Assembly (NCBI GenBank): GCA_963693365.1
Contig: CAVNZM010000003.1
Coordinates: 7,378,001-7,442,000 of the forward strand
DNA from: Amoebidium appalachense
Lineage: Eukaryota; Ichthyosporea
Direction of reading: 5' to 3'
Length of the DNA: 64,000 bases
Positions 1 through 16,857 of this stretch are shown one piece after another (position 1 is the first letter of the stretch; each line of letters starts with the position of its first letter). A model generated the notes under the pieces. That model saw nothing but the letters and a program-made list of their open reading frames with translations. It made no database searches and was not told the origin of the DNA. A program made the position numbers and the translations under genes.

Positions 1-58
1 AAGGGGGTGACATCAATGGTAAAATGAAGGAGGTGAACGGCTCACAAAAGGAGCATGT

Positions 59-109
<51 letters not shown>

Positions 110-375
110 TTAGGGAAAGGGAGAAGGGAGTATGCTAGATAACATTAGGCCATCAATTAAATAGATGTAGCTCAATCCAATAATGTGGCACACGTCAGGC
201 AGGTGTTGTTGCAGCCGAGACCACAAGCAGCCTAAGGGGAATGCAGACGGAAAAAGAGGACCACTCGTGTGGACTGTATGTGGAAATCAACGTGTGTGGC
301 ACTGTAGTTAACTGTGCTTATAAGTGATGTGTGTTAGAGGATGTGTGTGTGTGTTTGGGGGGGGGGGGGCAGTAC
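1..375. other. Intron sequence of the EXOSC10-like gene
   Basis: Holds a TG tract, a G-run of about 34 bp (74-107) and unique sequence with no exon I can recognise. The next EXOSC10 exon is expected to the left of the window. Confidence 0.6.
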
Positions 376-5692
<5,317 letters not shown>

Positions 5693-6202
5693 GGCACCCC
5701 TATTATGTGGCAGCTAGGCCCCTTTGATCAAATATTGTCTTTCTCTACTCTCGCTCGAGCTCACAGACCGCTTTGTAGCTATGTTCCCGTTGTGAGCTTC
5801 TGTGCAGGCTACACATGTAAGGGTCCGGTTGAGGTAGATGACGATCTAGATGCTTTGCGTAAAAAGGTTCACGCGTACGATTGGTCTAGCTGGCACCAAT
5901 CCCTCCCGGGCCCAACCTCCGGCGGGTCCTCTCCCCCCTCCCCCCCCCACCCCTCACACGTACTGACGGTGTGCACGCGCTGCGATGAACTTTACGTTCG
6001 CTGCAGGCGAGTTTTTCCTTACACTCTCGCGACCGCGTGCATGCTTTCTGTCGCGGCGCCTCGACGGTTCGATAGAGCCCAGTGTTCGCTGAATGTGTAA
6101 GGAAAAATAAGGAGCCATCTCAGTAGGTGGCAGCCCCTCCCTCCCCCCCCCCCCCCTCTTTCTCTCTCTCTTTCTCTCTCCCCCCCCTCCCTCCCCCCCT
6201 CC

Positions 6203-6367
<165 letters not shown>

Positions 6368-6375
6368 CCCTCTCC

Positions 6376-6412
<37 letters not shown>

Positions 6413-6685
6413 CCCCCCCCCCCCCTCCCCCCCCCCCCCCCCCCCCCCGTCCTCTCTCTCTCTCTCACTCTCTCAGGCTCCGCCCCCCCTACCCCCCAAA
6501 GTCTCCGCTCCTGCAGCGGCAGATGCCATCTTTCCCACCAACCATGATGATTTGAGGTGGTGCCCCACAGAGCTTCATTCCACCGTGACACACACCTCGA
6601 CATACCTGGATACGCACACATCACGGAGTCGCAGCCACACGAGCACCCACCGGGAACTGAATAGGATAAATATTCAGGCTGCACT

Positions 6686-6865
6686 TCAGGGACTCTTTAT
6701 TTTGAAACGGGGAGGGGGGTAGTAGTAACTTTGGGGGGGGGGGACCCACCCCCCGCTTTGGACAGGTGGCCCCTCCGCCCCTCCGGCTAGCAGGGGGGGG
6801 GGAGGGGGGGGGGACCCACCACCCACCTGAGCAGGGTGGGACCCCACCCACCTCAGAGACTGACA
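6686..6865 (+). repeat. GC-rich dispersed repeat, copy 1
   Basis: Begins with an AT-rich anchor (AGGGACTCTTTATTTTGAAA), then a GTAGTAGTAACT block and G-runs broken by GGGACCCACC words. The same order, allowing for strand, recurs at 7545, 32222, 55370 and 56480. Confidence 0.6.
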
Positions 6866-7097
6866 TCATGTGAAGGTTTAATAATATATCAGATAACCTG
6901 ATCACATCAAATACTATAATCACCAGTAGTTTACGTTACAATGCCAAAACGTAAACATGAATTGAGGCTAACTAATAGGATTCCTTGATCACTTGCAACT
7001 CAGGCTATGCCATACGGTTACCACCTCCCCCCCCCCCCCCCCCCCCCCTTGCTCCCCCCTCGCCCCTCCCCCCCCCCCCCCCCCCCCCCCTTCCTCC

Positions 7098-7130
<33 letters not shown>

Positions 7131-7220
7131 CACTGTGTGCGTGTGCGTGTGTGTGCGTGTGTGTGTACGGGCACACACGCGCGCGCGTGTGCGTGTATGC
7201 GTGCGCGCGCACCCGTGTGT

Positions 7221-7262
<42 letters not shown>

Positions 7263-7544
7263 CACTGCGTGTACATACATGTGTGTGTGCGTGCGTGTGC
7301 GTGTCCGGCCGCGCATGCGCGCGCGTGCACGTGTGTGTGCATGTATGGGTGCGCGCGCGTGTGTGTGGTACGTGTGTGTGTGTGCACTTTAGTGTGTGTG
7401 TGTATGGCCGGGGGGGAGGGGGGGGGGGGGGGGGAGGGAGGAGGAAGATGAGCGTGATATGCATCAGTGGCCAACACGAATACCATCTTTGGTGCACGTG
7501 GGTGGAAACTTCGGAGACACTTTAATACCATGATCACGCACATG

Positions 7545-7735
7545 CAGGGGGGAAAGGGGGAGGGAGGGGAGGGGGGACCCACCACCCCACACGGCCAGGT
7601 GCCCCCCCCCCTCCCCCCCGGAGGGGGGGAGGGGGGTACCACCAGGGGGGACATCGATATTTACTACCTCCCCCCCCCCCCCCCCCCCCCCCCCCCCCTT
7701 TCAAATTCAAAAATCCCTTAGCTGGCTGCACTAGC
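7545..7735 (-). repeat. GC-rich dispersed repeat, copy 2 (inverted)
   Basis: In reverse orientation: GGGACCCACCACC, C/G-runs, TACCACCAGGGGGGACAT, ATATTTACTACC, a C-run, and the AT anchor TTTCAAATTCAAAAATCCCT. It lies about 0.7 kb from copy 1 in opposite orientation. Confidence 0.6.
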
Positions 7736-8634
7736 TTCAACTGAACCTTTTGAAATTTATTAGCTTTGGCCCGGACGACTGGCATACATTGAATACGTAC
7801 GGCGCACACTGTCAGTAGCACCTGTGACCGAATGATGCTAGCACAGTGACTGCATATCGCAACAACATTTGACAACATCTGTTGAAGTAACCCTCCTCAC
7901 CTCCCCCCCCCCCCACACACACACACACACAAAAACACATGTACATTTAACTGCAAAACATAAAGAAATCTGTTGGCATAATGAACAGGTAATCGAAAGT
8001 AAAATGCAGATCCCAATCCGCATTATTATTAACAAAGGGCCCAGCTCACAAATTACTGCAATGCTGATACTGTATTCAAGTTCCAGCACCGAGGAACTCA
8101 AACCGTATATTTAATATGATACCCGATTTATTCCAACTTGCCTTGTGTTTCAATATCATGCTGCCACAAATTCTGAACCATATGCACAAAAGGCTACAAG
8201 CCCCAACCAACTCTGGAATTATTTTGCAGGGCCGTCCCTAGGCCTGCGCAGGCCTACACATTCTCAGTCTTTCAGCCTGAGGACTAGTGGTTTATCATAT
8301 TTCTACTAGCCAATGCCATAAGTATTAAAATTTAATTAAAACTGTTATTAGGCTTTACTGCTTAGTTTAATACGAGCCCTCTGGACTAACTCAACCTCAT
8401 TATTCGGTCCTTCTCTACCGAATTTGCAACCCAATACACTGAACAAGAACATCCTCCCCCCTCCCCCCCACTTCTCCCTGTGGATCACCACCACAACGCT
8501 CTTCTCCTATGGGCCCTCAAGCCTAATGTCGATTGGGGTCGATTTCTGCCCTACCTTGACCCTGCCCCACACCCCCCTCCCTCCCCCTCCTCCTCCCCCT
8601 TCCCCCCTCCCCATGCACCTGCCACCTGCACAAA

Positions 8635-8873
8635 CTACTTGGGGGCAGACTCTGGCAGGCTGCCTGTGCGGCCAAAGGGGGCAATGAACTTGTAGCTCTC
8701 CGTCACTGTCTGTAGCTCCTTGAGATGTGCCTCTGTGCGGCAGGCAACACGGATGTCCGGCTGTGCGTGTGCGTGTGCGTGTGTGTGTGTGTCATGGTGT
8801 GTGTGTATGTGTGTGTGTGTGTGTGCGTGCGTGTGCGTGTGCGTGTGTGTCACGTGTGTGTATGTGTGTGTGT

Positions 8874-8904
<31 letters not shown>

Positions 8905-9571
8905 AGTGTGCGTGCACGTGTGAAAATGTGTGTGCGTACGTGCGTGTGTACACGTGTACGTGCATGACTGCGTGCGCTGTTTGTGTGTGTGTGTGGGACT
9001 GTGTGCGTGTGTGCATAATTGCGACCATGTATGTGTGTGTGTGTATACATGTAAGCAAGTGATTGAGTGAGCGAGCCTGTGAGCATATGACACTGACAAT
9101 GCCGATGTATGTCTATGTGAACGTTAACAATGTGTGCAGATCCAAGAGAGCACGTTGCTGTGAGGTAACATAGGTACGTATCATGAAGAGCCTATGCAAT
9201 CCCCGCCACCCCCCCCCTCCCCCCCCCTCCCCCCCCCCCCCCCCCCCCCGCCCCTACTATACTCCCCCCTTCCCACACACACACAAACACACACACGCAC
9301 ACACGCATGCACACCCATTTACCCACATTTTTCTTTGCATCTTCCGGCCTATACATTCCACCCCACCACTGCCACCATATCGTTGGGCCTGGCCTGTATT
9401 CCATACCCGAGGGAGGGGAAACAAAAACCAAAATGAAACCGGTTTAAGTCAAATAAGCACCCTTCACGTCTTTCCCTTCTTCTGGGTCTCCTAAATTTCT
9501 TTTTTTCTGTCTTACTGCACTTTCCGGCCATTTTTATGTGCATGGTGGTGGTTGCGGTAGCGGTGATGTGA

Positions 9572-9613
<42 letters not shown>

Positions 9614-12437
9614 AGGGGAACCACATACTTCGTTTTGTCGATTTTGTTGCCATCCACCCCTGGTGCGTCATAGTTCTCTCCCAGCCTGGAAAGGTGTGTC
9701 AAAACGGGGCAGTAACGTGTGCATGTGTGCAACATATGTCGATGCACACACTTTGAAACACACACATAGGCACATGCACTAGTACAAAATACACAGTACA
9801 CGGGCAACGCATGGACCTCCACCGATGTGCTTGTAAGCAACCACAAGCACAATAGAGGGTTAATACCGAGCACTGCGTCAGAGTTATCCCATCACCACAA
9901 TTCTTGAATAATTTCCGGGCCTGTCTTTTACTAGGTGTATGTGTGTGTGTGTAGAATGTCAGTGTTTTTTGAAGAATCAAATCTCTGTGCCTCTCTCTCT
10001 CTCTCTGTGTGTGTGAGTGTGTGTGTGTTCGTGTGTGATTGTGTGTTGCTGCAGCACACGTACACATTTGACAGAGGAGGGTAGAGCCAGGCAGATGTGC
10101 AGGTGAATCTTTGCAGATCCCGTGAGACCTGAATACACGCAAACTACCATGCTAGACCAAACCACTGCACATGACGGGCGGAGGGAACGCACACCTGAAC
10201 TGGTTGAGTGCGCAGATGTTTGCATACATGTAGTAGATGTAGTAGCTGTAGGGCGGGTTGGACTCCTGGCGGTGTGGGTGTTAGGTGGGGGTTAGTTCGG
10301 TGTCGCGGTGAAAAGGCGTGAAGGTCGTGTGAAAGGTTGAGTCAGGTTAAATGGGGTCAAGTAAAAGTGGGTTAGAGAAGAGTGTAATTTTCAGTGAGTT
10401 TGGGTGGGTTTATAATTATGTGGGTACGGTGGGATTATGATGAGGTTATACGGTATGGTTAGATAGGGTTAAAGTTGGGTCTGGTGCTCGAACCTTCATA
10501 TCTAGCGCCCAATAAAATGCAAGTTGTAACATCCATAATTAGACGGGGTTTTGGGGTTCATATCCTGATCGTTATATCTGAATTTGGTTGACCACCCAGC
10601 ACCGTGGAGCGAATTGAATCATTCCAAAAGATGAATTTCAACAGAGAGTAATGCATATGTATTCTACCCGGATAGTTTTACGATGTGGCATCCAAGCAGG
10701 TCACCTCGAGTGTGGCTGTAGATAGACATACGGTGTAACTACTATCAGGCCAGGGGCAATGTGTATGGTGGTGAGATATGCATGTCTACCCAGTAGCCTA
10801 ACAACAATGTGCATATAAAAAGTCTCTACTCGTATACGTATGATTTACTGTCCGGAATGTAACCATGTTTGTGCACTGTGGATTCTAACAAGAGTTAAGG
10901 CCGCACTCGGACAGGGTATTTACAAGGAGATTACATGAATCTTGCATGGTTCAAACTGCACGACCATATAAGCCTAAGTCCTACCTCAGTCCATTGGGCA
11001 GGTGGTGGGAACTTGTTGTGCTTGCGAACCTCCGGCTTTCTCTCGTCATCCACACTGTCAAAGCCCCCGAGCTGATTGGTGCAAAATCATCAGAGCAATT
11101 CTGCAACTCTGTTAAAAGAATTTCCCTCTTCATGGGCACGTTCAAACTAGAGATACTTGAGCGTGAAAAGCAACTCGTCCGAGGGGTAGGGGGCATCAGG
11201 CGATGGCATGTTTTGTACCTCTTGTGATGATGGCGGGGTGAGAGAATGTGCATGTGGATGGGTGTGGAAATGTGGGACGGATTTTGGGGGCTAAAATGCC
11301 ACATTTGTGCCATTGAATAACTCGCCTGCACCACTTCTGCCACGCACACACATGCACCGTTCTGCTTGCATGCTGTACTGATCATAAAGGATCATGCAGG
11401 AGCGTTGCCTTTCTTCGTCTCTGTTATAGTTTGCTCCTTTTTTCACCGCCTATTCCTTTTTGATCTTGTTTCTCTAACTCTCTCCTCTCTGTTCCTCTTT
11501 CTTCTTTTCTTTTGTTCTTCCTTCCGTTTTTCTTGTCTCCTTCCTTTCTTTCTTTGTTCTTCTTCTTATTATTATTATAAATACTGCTATTATTCGTTTC
11601 GTTTTTGGGGGTAATGGGTTACACGCGTGCAGCAGGAATGTGTGCAGTTTTGGGTCCTTCTGTGGGTCTGCCGTGACCTCAAACAGCGGTCCAAAAATAG
11701 ACTCCAGCATCTGCTCAAAGTTGCTGATCTGCCCGGCCTCCCGGTACACATTGCTGGGAGGGGGGGAGGGGGGGGGGGGGGGGGGGGGGGGGGGAAGAGG
11801 AGGCGGTGGAGGGGGGAGGAAGGGCGGGGGGGGGGGGGGGGGATGGGGGGGGAAGACGAGGTCGATTGTAAGTTGGCTGTTTCGTGATTGAAGAGGTGGG
11901 GGGTGCCATCAAAGCGGGGGGCTGAAACGTGGGTGTTAGGAGGAGGGCAGAAAAGATCGTGTGCCGAGGAAGCGTGGAGGTTATTTGCAGTGTGGTGGTT
12001 GTGACGATTGGGAGACGAAAGGACGGGCAGAAGACTGTGACCATTAGACAGACTGAATATCCCCCCCCCTCCCCCCCCCCCCCGCCCCCCCCCCCCCCTC
12101 CTCTCCTGTGGCAATCACACTCATGGATACTTGCCCACCTTTTGGGTGGGGGAAGGGGGTTGAATGATCTAGAAAATGTCAACCATAGGGAAGCCAAGAC
12201 ACTGAACAACCGACAGATAAACAAAAAAGACGAGGTCAAAACATGCAGGCAGAAACGATATTAACGCTTTGTAGGCCGAAAGGGGGCAGGCTGGGGGAGG
12301 GGGAGGGGGGAGGAGGGCAAGTTACTATAGGCGGGGGACCTGAGCCATCCAGTTGACGTGCTCCGAGAAAAGATTGTTGTCCACCACCCAGGCCGCTAGC
12401 TCACTCCACTCACTGGCACTGCGCCCGTAGATGCTGG
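8635..12437 (-). CDS. AMP deaminase, C-terminal exons, catalytic core missing
   Basis: AMP deaminase converts AMP to IMP and ammonia. Six exons match its C-terminal half: 12326-12437 ([18 protein letters not shown]), 11627-11753 ([19 protein letters not shown]), 10985-11071 ([14 protein letters not shown]), 10195-10265 ([16 protein letters not shown]), 9625-9685 ([16 protein letters not shown]) and 8635-8760 ([10 protein letters not shown]...SAPK, stop TAG). Phases fit throughout, except that exon 11627-11753 joins the next only with a GC donor. Between the fourth and fifth exons the roughly 140 residues of the family with the HCGEAG and STDDP metal and catalytic motifs are absent, yet the two exons still join in frame. 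Exons with the upstream HxH metal motif were also not found. Either exons were lost in assembly or the gene is dead; the family assignment is firm. Confidence 0.85.
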
Positions 12438-12915
12438 CTGTGTGTACGGGTGGGTGGGTGTGGTGGGGAGGGGGGGGGGGGGGGGGGGGGGGGAGGATGG
12501 GGAGGGTGTGTGTGTGCGTGTGAGTGTGAGTGTGTGTGTGTGTGTGTTTGTGCGTGCGTGTGTGGGTGAGTATGCGTGTGGGCAACTGGGTGGAATGCCT
12601 GTGTGTGCTTGCCTGAGAATGTATGCGTGTTACCCGGCCCCCGTATGTGTGAACATGTAAGGAAGTGAGAACATTACCGTGGAGGTGCCCGTGCGTTCTC
12701 CACTTTCACATATGATATAAAATATGGCCGGTAAGGCATGGCAATTCTGGGGGCATAGAGAACTTCACTGGGCAAATATCTGGGCCCAGAGTCTAGTCTT
12801 GTGAGCCTCAAATTAATTGGATCCTGCACGGAGAACTTGCCACATTTGATTCAATTTGGCTGAATATCAGATGCTGTTTCCTTCTTTTCAGAATCACTAG
12901 CACCGCTTCAGGCAA

Positions 12916-12946
<31 letters not shown>

Positions 12947-12990
12947 GGGGGGGGGGGGGGTTGAAAGGGGGGGAGGGGGTGGGGGGAGGG

Positions 12991-13029
<39 letters not shown>

Positions 13030-14060
13030 TGGCGAAGGCAAACTATGAGAAGAGGTAAAAGCTGTGCCAGTGAGAGAACACACCGTGCCGGTAGATGTGG
13101 AAAGCCGGAAATGATGGTAGGAATAGGTTGAGACTGGGATGGGTAGGGATAGGGGTGGAAAATGAAGGGCTACGAGGACCGAAAGAGGAGGGGGGGGAGG
13201 CGGGGGGAGGGAAAGAACTTGATTGTGTGTGTGTTGTTTTTGGTGGTGTTTGTTTGGGGCGGGGGGAGGGGGGGGGGGTTGAATGCGTCAAAAAGTACGA
13301 AGTACACAAGAACAAACGGATAACACGATGCAGAATGCAAGCCATACATACATATAGAGTATGCATAATAAGCAGAGCCCATCCTCTGGGGGGGGCCCAC
13401 GTCAACCACAGTACCCGAGTTTCGACCTATTCACCTCGTTAACGAAACCCAACTCAGATACTGTTTCACTTGAACATGGGTAGGTCACCCGTCTTGATTA
13501 GAGACGAGCAGGGTTGCTTATGCAGGCAAGGGCAGTGGGAAAGGCCGGGGGTTAAAGTTGCAGCAGTAAGCAGAAGCAAGAAAAACATAGATAGGAACTC
13601 AGGAGACGGGGCGTCTAGGAAGCTCCCCCGTCGCTATCTAAGTCGATACTTCCCTGGCTAACATACTACACCAGCTGAAAAGAATTAAGTCCCGAAGGCC
13701 GCAGAATTCGCAATCAGAGGGGAAAATATGAGATTTGACCCACACCGCAGGGTAGTAACACGCTTACTAGGGTGGAACTTTAACGTCTTCGAACGGAAAG
13801 CTATGGGGGGGGGGAGGTTAGCAGCAATGATAGATTCCGTAAAATAAAATAAAATCAGGGGGTAGAGACGGTGAACGGGCAGGAGGCAGGCAGGCAGGGG
13901 GTTAAAAGGGTATGGGGTGAAGGAGGTGGGTGGGGGAGGGGGGGGGGGGGGGGGGACTACGGGGCTACTCTGGTGCGAAAATTCGAGGCGTGTTTGTAAG
14001 TGGGCAAGGGGAGGTCGTGTGTTTGTGGGTGTGTTGGGGGGGGAGGTAACAGGCACGTAC
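12438..14060. other. Repeat-rich intron or gap within the AMP deaminase region
   Basis: Contains TG tracts, a T-run next to a G-run (about 12920-12960), long G-runs and unique patches. AMP deaminase exons expected here (the region with the first HxH motif) are not visible in any minus-strand frame I read. Words near 13300-13410 (AAAGTACGAAGTAC; GGGGGCCCACGTCAACCA) loosely recur near 4787-4910. Confidence 0.5.
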
Positions 14061-14520
14061 GGGGGCCATCTGGGTCCTCTGCCAGTGTGTCTCGTTCATG
14101 ACCCTCTCGGCCTCGTCGTGGTGGTCAAACTCAACCTCCTGGGGGTCTGCCTCCACTAGTCGGGCATGGGTCACCTCAAGGGGGGGTTGAGCAGGGACTT
14201 GCTGCTGCTGTCTTGGCTCACGTGAAGGGTGGAGTCCTCAAGCGCTGGGGGGTGCAGGGGAAGGGGAAGAGGAAGTGGGAAGTATGGCGGGGGAGAGGGG
14301 GGGGGAGGGGGGGGGGGGGGGGAGAGCCGAAGTATTTTGGGGGACAAGGGGCGGGGAGGGGGTTAGGGAGTTGTCATAACAGAAGGGCTATGGTGAGGAG
14401 AAAAGTATGGGGTGGGGTGGAAGGGGGATAAGGAGAGGAGGCGGCGGAGGGAATTAGCAATTGAACAAAGGATTGGTTGTACTACTAGCAGAGCTGTTTT
14501 TTTTGTGGTCAAGGGGGAGT

Positions 14521-14565
<45 letters not shown>

Positions 14566-14993
14566 AGGGAGGTTGGGGGCAGGAGGGGACGAGGGGGGGG
14601 GGGGGGGGGGGGGGGGAGAATGATGAAGCAGGAGTGTTTCACGACTGCATCTTCCTTTTTTCGAGTGAACTCGTTTTCCCGCCAGTACCGGGCGGGAGGG
14701 GGGAAACGAGAGTTGGAGGTCTTCAAATGCACTTGCAGGTTGTGTGCACAGCCCCGAAGGACGAAGAAATCTTTGCAAGTATACCCACACACCCACACAC
14801 CTCTGGTCTTTATCTGCTCTCTGATGAGGTCTTTGAGCTCGCTGGTCAGCATTCCGTCCGGTAATACCTCGGGCAGCTGGGGGGTGATTAGGGACCGCGA
14901 CAGCCGCCGCTTGTTCAACTCTGTCTGCACCGCATACGGTATTTCCGACCGCCTTCGCACAGGTGCACCCTCGGGCTCTGGCTCGGGGTTCAT
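14061..14993 (-). CDS. Two possible N-terminal exons, perhaps of the AMP deaminase gene
   Basis: Exon 14801-14993 opens with an ATG, reads MNPEPEPEGAPVRRRSEIPY, continues LNKRRLSRSLITPQLPEVL and SELKDLIREQIKTR, and ends at a GT donor in phase 1. Exon 14061-14197 begins after an AG in matching phase, reads PPLEVTHARLVEADPQ and EFDHHDEAERVMNETHWQRT, and ends CCC|GTACGT. The charged composition and splice signals look like coding sequence. The RSEIPY...NKRRLSRSL stretch loosely resembles the variable N-terminus of AMP deaminases (a PYE...ERR..LER pattern), and position and strand fit, but the link is inferred. About 1.6 kb to the next AMP deaminase exon holds no recognisable exon. Confidence 0.35.
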
Positions 14994-16857
14994 TTCTAAA
15001 GTTGGTAGGAGGATTTGGGAGCGCAAGTGGGTGTGTGCAAACGGAAAGGAGAAGATAGTATGGGTGTGAGTGTGGTTTGTGCACTGGAGATAGAGTATAG
15101 CAGTAAGGTGCTGGTCAACTGTGGTGATGTTGAACGCACCTGTGTGTGTGTCGTATTGCTCTAACATATATGGGCTTTATGAGGCAGCAAGCAGGCGAGA
15201 AACAGGCAACACCGTGCACGTCACCACTCTGACACACTTGTGAGGATGAACGGTTGTTTCTTTTGATTCAAGAGAAGCATGGTGCGCGATGCGCCAATCA
15301 AATTATAGACTCGCACCTGACAGTGAAAACTTCCCAGAAGTCAACTTATGCCGGCAGCTTCTCATGCACACAGGGCTCACAGGGCCTCAGGCTGAGGGAC
15401 GACCATGGCCACGACCCCTCCCTGGTTGTCACTCGGCCGAGCCGTCATCCGCCCGAGGCTCCCACCTCCCCCCTCCCCCCCCCCCCCCCCCTCCCGCCCC
15501 CCATCCCCGTCCGGCCCCCCCGTCACACATACACACACACACACACACAACACTTGCAGCACTTGCATGGATATATGGAGACACCAGGGGGGGGTGTACG
15601 TATACGCACGGAGGCACGCCGGCGCACGCGCACAGGAGGCACTCACACAACAACACGCACTGTGACACCATCTAGTATAAAGGGATATGGTTGATGTGGT
15701 GATGCAGGCAACCGAGGTCGTAAACGATTGATCCTTCCTTTTTTTGTTTTCTAGTTCCTGGCAGCTCGATTAATGCAGCTGCTTCAATTGGCTCATCGGT
15801 ATCATAGAACAACATAGGTCGCTAGTGTGAAGCAAAACCAGCAAGGCATTTTTGGCCTTACACGCAGCTCTCAGTCTGAATGTCAGTGCATGAGCTCGAG
15901 GCTGCAACGAATAACTCATAATCCGATATCTGAACCATGTGTTGGGTGTGCGCACGCGCGGGCCGCGTTGGGGGGGGGGGGGGAAGAGGGGGGGGGGGGG
16001 GGGGGGGGGGGACCCGTGAGTGCGTGTCTGTATTTGTGTGTCTTCGTGTGGCCCGCACACGGACCTTGTTGTGGGTGGAGCGCACACTTTTGTAGTGCAG
16101 CCATAGAAGCTGGTTTGTACGGGCGCTCTGGCCTAGAATGTACGTGCGACTGTATACTATATTTGCATACTTCCGAAACAAGTTGAACGGAGTGGCGTGT
16201 ATACGTCTGGTCGCATTTGCATGTGCAGGTCACGTGCCCACACATGCAGGTCACGTGCCCACACATTAAATTTTCTGCCGTATTGTCTGCGTACGTAATG
16301 CATTGTGCTTCTGTTTCCCGGGAGGTGGTGGTGGTGGTGGGGGAGGGGGGGAGGGAATGCTAACCGTCACAAGGGAGGCAATCTCTTCGCTTGTGTGTAT
16401 TCGTCAGCCAGGTCATTGTACGGTTGTGATTTTGTGTGCTTGCACTTTACGTGGTGTGCCTCGTGACAGGGGTCACGATATCTTGTGCAGGCTGTATGCT
16501 TGCACGTCTATTTGTGTGTACGTGAGAGAGAAAGGGTGCCCACTAATGACACTGTGTGTGTGTTCCTATGCCCCGAGTTGAGCACACAGCTTGGGGTGTG
16601 CTGGTCGTTCGCTTAGTCAGGCATAGCCTCAGTCTACTGCACTTGGGACGGTGAATATCGATCCTGGAAAGGGGTTGTGCTTGCACGAGTTCCATGAGTG
16701 CATGGCAACCACCTCAGCCTTTGTGTAAACCTTTGCCAAACGCCAGCATATTGATTGTTACGTACCCTCACGCCATCGAACCCCACCCTCACCACGACCT
16801 TCATCTGAATACGTTCTTGCCACTGTGCACACGACCGTGGCGTGACCATGGTGCCCG
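14994..16857. other. Spacer with simple repeats
   Basis: G- and C-runs, short CA/TG tracts and unique sequence. A minus-strand ATG reading MTARPSDNQGGVV (about 15441 to 15377) could be a first exon but has no confirmed partner. A tandem CACGTG pair lies at 16224-16265. Confidence 0.4.
16224..16265. promoter_or_regulatory. Tandem 21-bp duplication carrying a CACGTG E-box
   Basis: Two exact head-to-tail 21-bp copies (16224-16244, 16245-16265), each containing GGTCACGTGCCC. The RTCACGTG core is the classic bHLH-zip (USF/TFE3/Cbf1 type) site. The target gene is unclear. Confidence 0.45.

Noticed and set aside
5813-5930. Plus-strand stretch after an acceptor, reading YTCKGPVEVDDDLDALRKK
   Set aside because: Protein-like, but no start or phase-matched partner; it lies in the likely promoter of the minus-strand EXOSC10 gene.
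6517-6710. Plus-strand frame reading ADAIFPTNHDDLRWCPTELH then ...LNRINIQAALQ
   Set aside because: A good acceptor precedes it, but its end merges into the dispersed repeat at 6686 and no neighbouring exon fits in phase.
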